From DASWHK01 sp036398215 (GTDB lineage Bacteria > Acidobacteriota > UBA890), in assembly GCA_036398215.1 (NCBI GenBank), contig DASWHK010000317.1:1-19055 (forward strand): a stretch of 19,055 nucleotides of DNA, given 5' to 3'. Shown in pieces: positions 1 to 7,177 of this stretch (positions within the stretch are counted from its first letter, which is position 1; each line of letters opens with the position of its first letter). Both the position numbers and the translations under genes were made by a program. The notes beneath the pieces were generated by a model. That model searched no databases and was not told the DNA's origin. It worked only from the letters and a program-made list of their open reading frames with translations.

Positions 1-235
1 CGCCGAGGACGCGCCGCGGGCGATGGAGCGCATGCGCAGGGCGGTCGGGGAGACGGAGACGACGACGTCGAGCGCCGAGCTGCCGGTCACCATCAGCCTC
101 GGCGCCGCATCCTGTACAGGCGCCGACGCGGAGCTCGACGATCTCCTCCGCGCCACCGACGAGGCGCTCGATGAGGCCAGGAAGTCGGGCGGCAACGCCC
201 ACGTGGTCAAGCTCATCGGAGAAAAAGGCGAATGA
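1..235 (+). CDS. GGDEF-domain protein (putative diguanylate cyclase), C-terminal fragment
   Basis: The reading frame is open from the left window edge (codons in register with base 2) and stops with TGA at 233-235. The visible part, about 77 residues, resembles the end of a GGDEF domain: a VTISLGAAS strand followed by a helix with ATDEALDEARKSGGNA, which corresponds to the family pattern SxGVA ... AxxALYxAKxxGRN. Several usual residues differ (Tyr of ALY is Asp, Arg of GRN is Gly). The GG(D/E)EF loop itself lies outside the window, so it cannot be seen whether the enzyme can make cyclic di-GMP. The stop codon overlaps the start of the following bolA-family gene (ATGA), suggesting translational coupling. 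A degenerate, non-catalytic GGDEF domain is an alternative. Confidence 0.78.
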   Translation, partial: AEDAPRAMERMRRAVGETETTTSSAELPVTISLGAASCTGADAELDDLLRATDEALDEARKSGGNAHVVKLIGEKGE

Positions 236-639
236 GCGACGATCCCGGCGGCCGCAGCGCGACGCCCGGCGGCGGCTCCAGCGCGACGGCCGGCGGCAGC
301 GGGCGACTCGAGGCCGTGCCGGGCCCGATCCAGCGGGCGATCGAGGCCAAGGTGCGCGTCGCGCTCGCCCCTACCCACCTCGAAATCGTGAACGAGAGCC
401 ACATGCACAGCGTGCCGCCGGGCTCGGAGTCGCACTTCCGCCTGTTCGTGGTCTCCGAGGAGTTCGAGGGCAAGGCGGCGGTGCAGCGCCACCAGGCCGT
501 CTACCGAGCGCTCGCCGAGGAGATGCGCGACCAGATCCACGCCCTCGGCCTGCAGACCCTGACGCCCGCCGAGTGGGAGCCGGATCGCAGCGAGCGCACG
601 GAATCGCCCGACTGCCTGGGCGGCAAGGCCGGCAGTTAG
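232..639 (+). CDS. bolA: BolA family protein
   Basis: This 135-residue protein carries a BolA domain at about residues 30-115, including ESHMHSVPPGSESHFRLFVV and the helix with VQRHQAVYRALAEEM. BolA proteins are cytoplasmic. They act as transcriptional regulators in stress and envelope control, and pair with monothiol glutaredoxins through an invariant His (here probably His87 in QRH) in iron-sulfur handling. A Gly/Ser/Ala-rich extension of about 28 residues precedes the domain and is unusual for the family. The ATG overlaps the TGA of the upstream GGDEF gene, with GGAG about 12 bases upstream, so coupled translation is likely. E. coli BolA has been linked to c-di-GMP control of motility and biofilm, which makes this neighbourhood suggestive. 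The family call is firm; the role here is inferred. Confidence 0.92.
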   Translation: MSDDPGGRSATPGGGSSATAGGSGRLEAVPGPIQRAIEAKVRVALAPTHLEIVNESHMHSVPPGSESHFRLFVVSEEFEGKAAVQRHQAVYRALAEEMRDQIHALGLQTLTPAEWEPDRSERTESPDCLGGKAGS

Positions 640-779
640 CAGGGTGCTAAAGAACCCCAGGGAGTGCCGTTACGGGCGCAGGGGGGTTGCGGGGCATTCG
701 CTGCGTTGCTCGTCGTTGACCTCCGCCGATCGGCGGCGTCTCCCGCCCCCGGGAAAACCACCGAGGGCGCGACCGCCGG

Positions 780-2615
780 TCAGCGCTCGGCGATCCTCTG
801 CCTGATCAGCACGGCGGTGCGCTCGGCGCGGGCGTCGGAAACCAGCTTGGCGAGCTCCAGCGAGCGGCCGAGGTCGGCGATCGAGACGCCGTTGATGACC
901 GCCTGGCGGGTCTTCACGCGCTCCGCCCAGCGAACCGAGCTCGGATCGGAGAGCATCATGTTGAGCGTGATGCCGGGACCGTCGTGCAGGCCGTCGTCGG
1001 GCATGCCCTCTCTCATGACGCCGAGGTCGCGCAGCACGTTGGGCGTGCCCGGAGGCGCCGTGTAGTACTCACGAACGTGGAAGGCCGCCGCCTCGCCGCC
1101 CCACTGCGCGGTGAGCGCCTCGGCGACGTTCGCCATGCCGGTCTGATTGCCGCCGGAATCGCCGATGAAGACGATGTTCTCGAAGCCGTGCACCTTCAGG
1201 CTGTGGGCGGCGTCGGTGAGCATCGCCTCGAAGGTCTCCTGGCGCAGGCTCAGGGTCCCGGGGCTGCGCATGTGGCCGCTCTGCGGCTCGATCGTGCCCT
1301 CGGGGACGAGCTCGAAGATGGGGGCGCAGAGCGCGTTGCCGAGCTTGCGGGCGATGGCGTCGCAGTTGGCGCGCAGCACGTAGTTGTGCTTGCCGGTCAC
1401 CAGCCAGGGACCGTTGGGCTCGATGCCGCCGGTGGAGATGATCGCCGTCGTCTTGCCGGCGGCCAGGGCGTCGCGGACGTCCATCCAGGTCATCTCTTCG
1501 ATCCAGACGGTGTCCGGCGCCGGCAGCGGGTTGGGCGTGTCGGAGCAGTTGTACTCGTTGTTGCGGCAGTTGCCGCCGCCCATCGTCCGCGGGTCGGGCG
1601 CCGGCCGCTCGGCGCGGCCACCGCCGCCGCCACCGGCCCGTCCTCCGCCACCGCCTCCGCCACCGCCTCCGCGCGCCGGGGCCGCCAGCGTGCCGCCGTT
1701 GGCGATCGCCCGCTCGATGGCTGCAACCGTGTGCTCGGCGCGGAAGGCCACGATCTGACGGGCAAGCTCGAGGGATTGCGCGCGGTCGGCGATCGAGACG
1801 CCGTTGATGGTTGCCAGACCGGCCGCCACCCGCGCGTCGTAACGCACCGAATCGGGGTCAGTGTGGAACATGTTGAGCGTGATCACCGGGTCGTCGTGCA
1901 GGCCGTCGCCCTCGCCCGACACCAGGCCGTTGTCGGCCATGTAGCGCTCGACGGCCCCGTAGTCGTAGTACTCCTGCACGTGCGCCACCAGCGGGCGGCC
2001 GTTCCACTCACCGTTCAGCTTCTCGGCAACCGCCCGCTGGCCACCCTGATTGCCGCCGGAATCGCCGATGAAGATGATGCTCTCGAAGCCGTGCATCTTC
2101 AGGCTGTGGGCGACGTCGGTGAGCACCGCCTGGAAGGTCTCCTCGCGGGCGCTCATCGTTCCCGGGCTGGCCATGTGGCCGCTCGGCGGCTCGATCGAGC
2201 CTTCCGGAACCAGCTTGATGATCGGAGTGCAGAGCGCGTTGCCGAGCCGGCGGGCGATGGCGTCGCAGTTGGCGCGCAACACGTAGTTGTGCTTGCCGGT
2301 CACCAGCCAGGGGCCGTTCGGCTCCATCCCCCCGGCGGACACGATGGCCGTCGTCTTGCCCGCGGCGAGGGCGTCGCGGACGTCCATCCAGGTCATCTCC
2401 TCGATCCAGACCGTGTTCGGCGCCGGCAGCGGGTTCGGCGTATCGGCGCAGTTGTAGACGTTGTTGCGGCAGTTGCCGCCGCCCATGGAGCGCGGGTCGG
2501 GCGCCTGCCGCTCCTGGGCCGAGGCCGGAGTGGCGGCCGAGAAGATCGCCCCGAGCGCCATGAAGGTCACAGCGAGGGCCGAAAGCGTCATGCCGAGCAC
2601 AAGAATCTTCTTCAT
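780..2615 (-). CDS. Exported tandem creatininase-family protein (two domains, poly-Gly linker)
   Basis: The 611-residue protein begins at an ATG preceded by GGGAGGAGACG. Residues 1-34 form a Sec signal peptide ending in ASAQ, so the product is probably periplasmic. Two homologous creatininase-family (PF02633-like) domains follow, at about residues 37-308 and 337-608, separated by a linker with runs of 10 and 6 glycines. Each copy has the marks EEMTWMDVRDALAAGKTTA, EPNGPWLVTGKHNYV, GDSGGN and INGVSIAD. Family members hydrolyse cyclic amides such as creatinine or act in cofactor biosynthesis, using two metal ions. Here the usual EQHGPHLPLxxD segment reads EPNGPWLVTGKH and NGHGGN reads GDSGGN, so several ligand positions differ in both copies. 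The substrate is unknown. The gene is convergent with bolA and divergent from the cyclic-nucleotide-binding gene. An open extension upstream of 2615 lacks a credible start. Confidence 0.85.
   Translation of the reverse strand: MKKILVLGMTLSALAVTFMALGAIFSAATPASAQERQAPDPRSMGGGNCRNNVYNCADTPNPLPAPNTVWIEEMTWMDVRDALAAGKTTAIVSAGGMEPNGPWLVTGKHNYVLRANCDAIARRLGNALCTPIIKLVPEGSIEPPSGHMASPGTMSAREETFQAVLTDVAHSLKMHGFESIIFIGDSGGNQGGQRAVAEKLNGEWNGRPLVAHVQEYYDYGAVERYMADNGLVSGEGDGLHDDPVITLNMFHTDPDSVRYDARVAAGLATINGVSIADRAQSLELARQIVAFRAEHTVAAIERAIANGGTLAAPARGGGGGGGGGGRAGGGGGGRAERPAPDPRTMGGGNCRNNEYNCSDTPNPLPAPDTVWIEEMTWMDVRDALAAGKTTAIISTGGIEPNGPWLVTGKHNYVLRANCDAIARKLGNALCAPIFELVPEGTIEPQSGHMRSPGTLSLRQETFEAMLTDAAHSLKVHGFENIVFIGDSGGNQTGMANVAEALTAQWGGEAAAFHVREYYTAPPGTPNVLRDLGVMREGMPDDGLHDGPGITLNMMLSDPSSVRWAERVKTRQAVINGVSIADLGRSLELAKLVSDARAERTAVLIRQRIAER
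783..1607 (-). repeat. Creatininase-like domain copy 2 of intragenic tandem duplication
   Basis: This segment encodes residues 337-611 and starts with APDPRTMGGGNCRNN, almost identical to the start of copy 1. Divergence is greatest after the GDSGGN motif, where this copy has REYYTAPPGTPNVLRDLG and copy 1 has QEYYDYGAVERYMADNG. Confidence 0.85.
1692..2507 (-). repeat. Creatininase-like domain copy 1 of intragenic tandem duplication
   Basis: This segment encodes residues 37-308, the first domain. It is also recognisably similar to copy 2 at DNA level: the stretch near 2281-2315 matches 1380-1414 almost base for base over about 33 bp. The conserved start of the unit is APDPRSMGGGNCRNN. Confidence 0.85.
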
Positions 2616-2780
2616 CGTCTCCTCCCGGAGATTTGTGGGACGCCTGGATTTCCAGGGAACTCTACACGCCCGTTCGACTTTGCCCCAGGGGCCCGCGAAG
2701 GGGGCCGGCGGCGGCTGTGGATCGGCGGGAAGGCGCATTCCTGGCTGGTGCTCGCCGCCAGAAAGAAAGTCGTGAAACTT

Positions 2781-2808
2781 TTGGCTCCTGAATCGTCTTA
2801 GATAGAAC
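2781..2808 (+). promoter_or_regulatory. Possible sigma-70 type promoter of the cyclic-nucleotide-binding gene
   Basis: TTGGCT at 2781-2786 and TAGAAC at 2803-2808 are separated by 16 bases in a locally AT-richer stretch of the divergent intergenic region (2616-2869). The start codon lies about 60 bases downstream. The match to consensus is modest. Confidence 0.3.
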
Positions 2809-2869
2809 AGAAACCATTGCCCGCTGGAATGCAAAGTATTCGAGCGAAACTCCCTGGTAGGAGGTGGCA

Positions 2870-3415
2870 ATGAGCAAGGTGAGCAGGAGCGTCATGAGCA
2901 CGAGCAGCCGGAGCATCCGATCGATCAGCGCGGAGCGCGCGGAGGCCGCCAGGCCCCCGCTGCTGCGCCTTTACACGAAGCTCGGGTCCCTTTCGGACGC
3001 CGATCTCGATCGTGTCGCCCGGGCCAGCGAATGTCAGCTCATCCCCGCCGGCAACACGATCTTTCGCCAGGAAGAGGAGGCCGACGCCGTCTATCTGCTG
3101 CTGGACGGCGAGATCAGCCTCGAGCACCGCAACGGGGAAGGACGGTCTGCCATGCACCGCGTTTTCGGGCCGTACGAATCGTTCGGAGACCTCGCTCTGC
3201 TGGACGAGCCGCGACGGTACTTCACGGCGCGCGCCAGCTCGCCGAGCATCGTCATCCGCACGCCGCTGACCCTCTTGCGCGAGGTGCTCGCGAGCAACCC
3301 GGAGCTTGCCCAGGCCTGGATCCACGCGGTGAGCGCCGACCTCGAGCGCCGCGGCCACTCGTTCAAGGCCCCGGCGACGGCGGTGAAGAGGTCCGCGTAC
3401 CCCGACGCCGCCTGA
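2870..3415 (+). CDS. Cyclic nucleotide-binding domain (CRP-like sensor domain) protein
   Basis: The 181-residue protein has a serine-rich N-terminus and a single cNMP-binding domain at about residues 35-150: PAGNTIFRQEEEADAVYLLL, then GPYESFGDLALLDEPRR and YFTARA, which correspond to the phosphate-binding cassette and its conserved Arg. No helix-turn-helix follows, so it is not a complete CRP/FNR regulator. It more likely senses a nucleotide and acts on a partner, or is a stand-alone regulatory subunit. ATG 2870 is preferred because GGAGG at 2860-2864 lies 5 bases upstream; a GTG at 2864 would overlap that site. The gene is divergent from the creatininase-family gene and precedes the PhoR-like kinase on the same strand, separated by 219 bases. 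The ligand (cAMP, cGMP or none) cannot be told. Confidence 0.83.
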   Translation: MSKVSRSVMSTSSRSIRSISAERAEAARPPLLRLYTKLGSLSDADLDRVARASECQLIPAGNTIFRQEEEADAVYLLLDGEISLEHRNGEGRSAMHRVFGPYESFGDLALLDEPRRYFTARASSPSIVIRTPLTLLREVLASNPELAQAWIHAVSADLERRGHSFKAPATAVKRSAYPDAA

Positions 3416-3440
3416 CGGCGTACAGCGACGCGGCTTGACG
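3395..3440 (+). repeat. 23-bp tandem duplication spanning the stop codon
   Basis: Units 3395-3417 and 3418-3440 match at 19 of 23 positions, and a partial third unit (GCGTAAC) starts at 3441. Unit 1 contains the last codons and stop of the cyclic-nucleotide-binding gene (AYPDAA-stop); unit 2 would encode AYSDAA-stop in another frame. The remaining intergenic sequence to 3634 shows a doubled CACTCGTGC at about 3498-3516 and no gene. Confidence 0.7.
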
Positions 3441-3634
3441 GCGTAACAACGACCCGTTCTGAGCCGGCATTCGAAGCCACGAGCGCGGCGACGATTCCAC
3501 TCGTGCCACTCGTGCCGCGCGCGCGAGCCAGGCCCGCAGGCAGACGAGCCGGAAACCGGCATGGCCGGCGGGCGCGACCTGGCCGCTGCTACTCTAGCGG
3601 CATGGAAAGACGCTGCGCCCCGGAGCGCTGAGCG

Positions 3635-5581
3635 ATGCTCGGCTCGCGGTTCTTCTGGAAGCTCTACCTGGCGTTCGCTGGGCTGGTGCTGATCACGATC
3701 GTCGCCACCGGCTTTCTCGTCCACCAGCAGCTGCGCAGCTCGCTGCTCGCCGACGTCGAGACGCGGCTTCGCGACATGGCCCTGTCGCTCGTCCCGCATG
3801 CGATGGAGGCCTTCGAGACCCTCACGGAGGCAGCGAGCGACGCCGAGGGAGGAACGGCGGCGACGAGCTTCACCGGCACCGGCGCCGGAAGCCCGGGCGG
3901 CGAACCCGGCTCGACGACCGGAACGACGGAGCCGAGGTCGGCCGGAGCGCCCGGCGAGACGGCGGAGGCAAGCGCGGCCGTACCGGCGGGTCGGGCCCCA
4001 TACGACCCGGCGCTGCAGGCGGAGATCGTTCGCCTGGGGCGGCAGACCGAGTCCCGTATCACGCTGATCGCCCCCGATGGGACCGTCGTCGCCGACTCCG
4101 AGCAAGATCCGCGCACCATGGGGAACCACAGCAGGCGGCCCGAGGTCGTCGACGCCCAGTCGCGCGCCTACGGGGTCTCGAGCCGCTACAGCGAGACGGT
4201 CCACGAGTCGCTGCTATACGTCGCCATCGCCGCCCGGCGGGACGGCCGCTTCCTCGGTACGGTCCGCACCTCGATCCCCCTGGCAGCCGTCGATGCCCGC
4301 CTCGCCTGGCTGCGCAACACGATCGCGGTCGGCGCCGGCCTCGGCGTCCTCGTTGCGATGCTCGTCGGCCTGGTGGTCGCCCGCCGCATCACGGCGCCCG
4401 TGACGCAGATGACCGAGGTCGCCGAGGCGCTCCGCCGCGGCCACTACGAGCAACGCGTCGCCGCCGTTGGTGACGACGAGATCGGATCGCTCGGCGCGAC
4501 GCTCAACCGCCTGGCCGACGAGCTCACCGAGCGGATCGCGATCCTCGACGGCCAGCGGGCCCAGCTCGGGGCGATGGTCTCGGAGCTCCAGGAGGGAGTG
4601 CTCGCCGTCGACGCAGGCGACCGGCTGATCTTCAGCAACCCTGCCGCCCGCCGGCTGCTCGGATTGCCCGAGGAGCCGGGTGACGAGCCGGCCTGGGTGA
4701 TCATCAACGTTCCCGACCTCGAGCAGCTCTGTGCCGCCGCCCGCGAGTCGCGAGCCGCCCAGCGCGTCGTGCGGATCGAGAACGGCGGCGCCGAGGTGTT
4801 GCTCGACGCCAGGGCCACCTCGTTCGAATCCGCCGGGCAGCAGAGCGTCGTCCTGGTGCTCTACGACGTCACCAACCTGCGGCGCCTGGAGCGCATGCGC
4901 ACGGAGTTCGTGGCCAACATCTCCCACGAGCTCAAGACCCCGCTGACCTCGATCCGAGGCTACGTCGAGACGCTGCTCGGCGGCGCTATCCACGACGACG
5001 CCAACAACCTCCGCTTCCTGGGCAAGATCGAGCAGCAGGTGGAACGCCTCACCGCCATGGTCTCCGACGTGCTGTCGCTGGCGCGTATCGAGGGCACCGA
5101 GCTCCGGGTGGCCGCACACCCTGTGGACTGGCGGTCGGTGATCGAGAGCGTCGTCGAGCGCTACCGCGACGCCGGCAAGCTCGCCGACCACGGCTGCGTT
5201 ACCGAAATGCCGGACCAGCCCGTCGCCATCGAAGGTGACGTCGAGTCGATGACCCAGGTCCTCGACAACTTGCTCGACAACGCGGTGAAGTACACGCCGA
5301 GGGGCGGCAAGATCACCATCCGCACGCTGCGCCGCGACGGCCAGGCGGTGCTCGAGATCGAGGACACGGGCATCGGCATCTCGGTCGTCGATCGCGAGCG
5401 GATCTTCGAGCGCTTCTTCCGCACCGATCGGGCGCGGTCGCGCGACACCGGCGGCACCGGGCTCGGCCTGGCGATCGTCAAGCACCTGGCGCAGCGTCTC
5501 GGCGGCGAGGTGCGCGTCACCAGCGAGCTCGGCAAGGGCAGCCGCTTCTCGGTGTCGGCGCCGGCGGCGCCGACGACCTGA
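3635..5581 (+). CDS. phoR: PhoR-like sensor histidine kinase
   Basis: The 648-residue inner-membrane kinase has, in order: TM1 (about 10-30); a periplasmic region (31-228) with a Gly/Thr/Ser/Pro-rich stretch at 70-120 and a sensor-like part; TM2 (229-249); HAMP (250-300); PAS (315-410); HisKA with FVANISHELKTPLTSIRGY, where His431 is the expected phospho-acceptor; and HATPase_c with N-box LDNLLDNAVKYTP, G1 box DTGIGI and G2 box GGTGLGLAI. This architecture and the H-box are those of PhoR/PhoR-like kinases that sense phosphate limitation and phosphorylate PhoB/PhoP. A response regulator gene is absent next to it, which is unusual. The downstream porin of OprP type, with an 11-bp-phased operator, supports a phosphate role. 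A different envelope signal is possible. GGAG lies 9 bases before the ATG. Confidence 0.85.
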   Translation: MLGSRFFWKLYLAFAGLVLITIVATGFLVHQQLRSSLLADVETRLRDMALSLVPHAMEAFETLTEAASDAEGGTAATSFTGTGAGSPGGEPGSTTGTTEPRSAGAPGETAEASAAVPAGRAPYDPALQAEIVRLGRQTESRITLIAPDGTVVADSEQDPRTMGNHSRRPEVVDAQSRAYGVSSRYSETVHESLLYVAIAARRDGRFLGTVRTSIPLAAVDARLAWLRNTIAVGAGLGVLVAMLVGLVVARRITAPVTQMTEVAEALRRGHYEQRVAAVGDDEIGSLGATLNRLADELTERIAILDGQRAQLGAMVSELQEGVLAVDAGDRLIFSNPAARRLLGLPEEPGDEPAWVIINVPDLEQLCAAARESRAAQRVVRIENGGAEVLLDARATSFESAGQQSVVLVLYDVTNLRRLERMRTEFVANISHELKTPLTSIRGYVETLLGGAIHDDANNLRFLGKIEQQVERLTAMVSDVLSLARIEGTELRVAAHPVDWRSVIESVVERYRDAGKLADHGCVTEMPDQPVAIEGDVESMTQVLDNLLDNAVKYTPRGGKITIRTLRRDGQAVLEIEDTGIGISVVDRERIFERFFRTDRARSRDTGGTGLGLAIVKHLAQRLGGEVRVTSELGKGSRFSVSAPAAPTT

Positions 5582-5657
5582 CCGGCCGCGACCTCCGGCG
5601 CTCCAGCTCGAACCGGCGACCCGATTCGCTCCGGCGACCCGGCTCGATTCCGCTTCC

Positions 5658-5676
5658 GCCGGCCTGTCCGGCCGGC
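5658..5676 (+). terminator. GC-rich hairpin after the PhoR-like gene
   Basis: GCCGGCC (5658-5664) and GGCCGGC (5670-5676) form a perfect 7-bp stem around the loop TGTCC, 76 bases after the kinase stop. No T-run follows, so intrinsic termination is uncertain. A closely similar hairpin stands at 9369-9385, so this could be a repeated palindromic element instead. The rest of 5582-5760 holds a doubled CCGGCGACCCG motif near 5620-5642 and no gene. Confidence 0.3.
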
Positions 5677-5763
5677 CACGAGACCAGGCTGACTCACCGC
5701 GATGCGATCCTTCGCTCGGGTGGCTCGGCATTCGCGCACCTCGTCGGCAGCGATTGGCGCGCG

Positions 5764-5818
5764 TCTTTACCGATGCTTAACTGGTCCTTGGCCGAACCTT
5801 CACGCGATTTTCATAACC
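5764..5818 (+). promoter_or_regulatory. Candidate Pho box (five 11-bp-phased repeats) upstream of the porin
   Basis: Hexamers TTTACC (5766), TTAACT (5777), TTGGCC (5788), TTCACG (5799) and TTCATA (5810) follow one another at exact 11-bp steps; four of the five have A at the fourth position. Direct repeats at one-helical-turn spacing are the hallmark of PhoB/PhoP binding sites; the Bacillus PhoP unit is TT(A/C/T)A(C/T)A. The array ends about 120 bases before the porin start and lies downstream of the PhoR-like kinase. TAACCT at 5814-5819 could serve as the -10 element. Confidence 0.5.
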
Positions 5819-5936
5819 TGCGCCCGTCTTGATCCTTTCTCAATCGAGCCTTGACGCGAGGCCCACCGCGGCTCGACTCACCGGGGTGCCGGCGGCAGGC
5901 CGCCGACCCCGCTTCGGTCTCGAGGTGGAAAGCCCT

Positions 5937-7163
5937 TTGAGCAAGCTTCTTCTGGCAACCGCGACACTCGTGATCGTCCTCGTCACCTGCGCCCCGGCTC
6001 TGGCTCAGGATCAAGACCCGGGGGGGTTCAGGGTCTTCTGGCGCGACGGCATGCGCATGGAAACCAACGATGGGCGCTTCCAGCTACGGCTCGGCGGCCG
6101 CATCCAGTTCGACTGGACGTTCTGGGGCGACGACTCGGAGATCGCCGCCGCGGTGGGCGGCCCGATCGAGGACGGCACCGAGTTCCGCCGCGCCCGGATC
6201 TTCGTCGAGGGCTACGTCTACGAGCGCATCGAGTACAAGGCGCAGTTCGATTTCGCCGGCGGCGAGGTCGCCTTCAAGGACGTCTACTTCGGGATCCGCC
6301 ACGACAAGTACGGTTTCCGGTTGGGGCACTTCAAGGAGCCCTTCGGCCTCGAGACGCTGACCAGCAGCAAGTACATCACCTTCGTCGAGCGCAGCCTGCC
6401 GGGTGCTTTCGACGCCGAGCGCAACTCCGGGTTCATGCTCCACGGTGCGCTGCTGGACGAGAGCCTCTACTACGGCGCCGGCGTGTTCCGCGAGACCGGC
6501 GACGATGGCATCGGCCGTCTCCCCGGCCGCTACAACTTCACCGGACGCGTCGCCGGCACGCCGATCAACGAGGACGACGGCCGCCGCCTCGTTCACCTCG
6601 GCGCCGCCGTCACCTTGCAGAACGACGACGGCGCGGCGCGCGCCTACACGCAGCGGCCGGAGGTACACCTCGCCCCCCGCTTCATAAGCTCGGGAGACCT
6701 CGAGATCGACTCGGCCCTCGCCATCGACCTCGAGACCGCGGTGATCCACGGGCCGTTCTCCGTCCAGGCGGAGTGGCGGTGGTCGCCCATCGACGCCCCC
6801 GGGAGCGGCGACCCCACCTTTTGGGGAGCGTACGCCTTCGCAAGCTGGTTTCTCACCGGTGAGAGCCGCGTCTACGACGAAGGCGCCTTCGACCGCCTGC
6901 ACCCCGCCCGCAATTTCCTCGACGGCGACGGCGGTCTCGGCGCCTGGGAGGTGGCGCTGCGCTACTCGGTGCTCGACCTCACCGCCGAGCAAGCAGATCG
7001 ATCCGCTACCCCGATCGTCGGCAGCCGCCTCGACAACCTCACCGTGGGGCTCAACTGGTACTGGAACCCGATGACGCTGACGCGGTTGAACCTGGTGCGT
7101 TCGGAGATCGATGAGGTCGGGGGGATCTGGGCGGTGTTGTGGCGCGGCCAGCTCGAATTTTAG
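5937..7163 (+). CDS. Phosphate-selective porin, OprP/OprO family
   Basis: The 408-residue outer-membrane protein starts with a signal peptide (MSKLLLATATLVIVLVTCAPALA, cleaved before QDQD) and continues with alternating beta strands typical of porin O/P (PF07396). Marks include FQLRLGGRIQFDW, RRARIFVEGYVYERIEYKAQFDF, the stretch from KDVYFGIRHDKYGFRLGHFKEPFG, LTSSKYITFVERSL and a C-terminal aromatic residue (LEF). OprP-like porins are anion channels for phosphate or polyphosphate uptake under phosphate starvation. The start is taken as TTG 5937, with GGTGGAAAG just upstream; GTG 5925 or TTG 5829 in the same frame are alternatives, the latter less likely because it places 36 residues before the signal peptide. 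Its promoter region carries an 11-bp-phased direct repeat array. It is convergent with, and 14 bases from, the next gene. Confidence 0.88.
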   Translation: MSKLLLATATLVIVLVTCAPALAQDQDPGGFRVFWRDGMRMETNDGRFQLRLGGRIQFDWTFWGDDSEIAAAVGGPIEDGTEFRRARIFVEGYVYERIEYKAQFDFAGGEVAFKDVYFGIRHDKYGFRLGHFKEPFGLETLTSSKYITFVERSLPGAFDAERNSGFMLHGALLDESLYYGAGVFRETGDDGIGRLPGRYNFTGRVAGTPINEDDGRRLVHLGAAVTLQNDDGAARAYTQRPEVHLAPRFISSGDLEIDSALAIDLETAVIHGPFSVQAEWRWSPIDAPGSGDPTFWGAYAFASWFLTGESRVYDEGAFDRLHPARNFLDGDGGLGAWEVALRYSVLDLTAEQADRSATPIVGSRLDNLTVGLNWYWNPMTLTRLNLVRSEIDEVGGIWAVLWRGQLEF

Positions 7164-7177
7164 CCCCGCCGGCGCTG

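Noticed and set aside
723..736. Perfect palindrome CCGCCGATCGGCGG between bolA and the creatininase-family gene as a bidirectional terminator
   Set aside because: It has no loop and no T-run on either side; a palindrome of this kind is common by chance in such GC-rich DNA.
984..2801. A 605-codon open frame on the plus strand opposite the creatininase-family gene
   Set aside because: Its translation is rich in Ala, Arg, Val and His without domains, and it lies antisense to a gene with clear homology and internal duplication. Long antisense frames are expected at this GC content.
2864..2869. GTG 2864 as start of the cyclic-nucleotide-binding gene
   Set aside because: It overlaps the GGAGG ribosome binding site; ATG 2870 is correctly spaced from it.
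4214..5731. A 505-codon minus-strand frame opposite the PhoR-like gene
   Set aside because: It is antisense to strongly conserved kinase motifs and has no recognisable domain.
7164..7177. Small hairpin GCGC-TGCTA-GCGC followed by TTTT as terminator between porin and TPR gene
   Set aside because: The 4-bp stem is too short, and it overlaps the end of the convergent gene.
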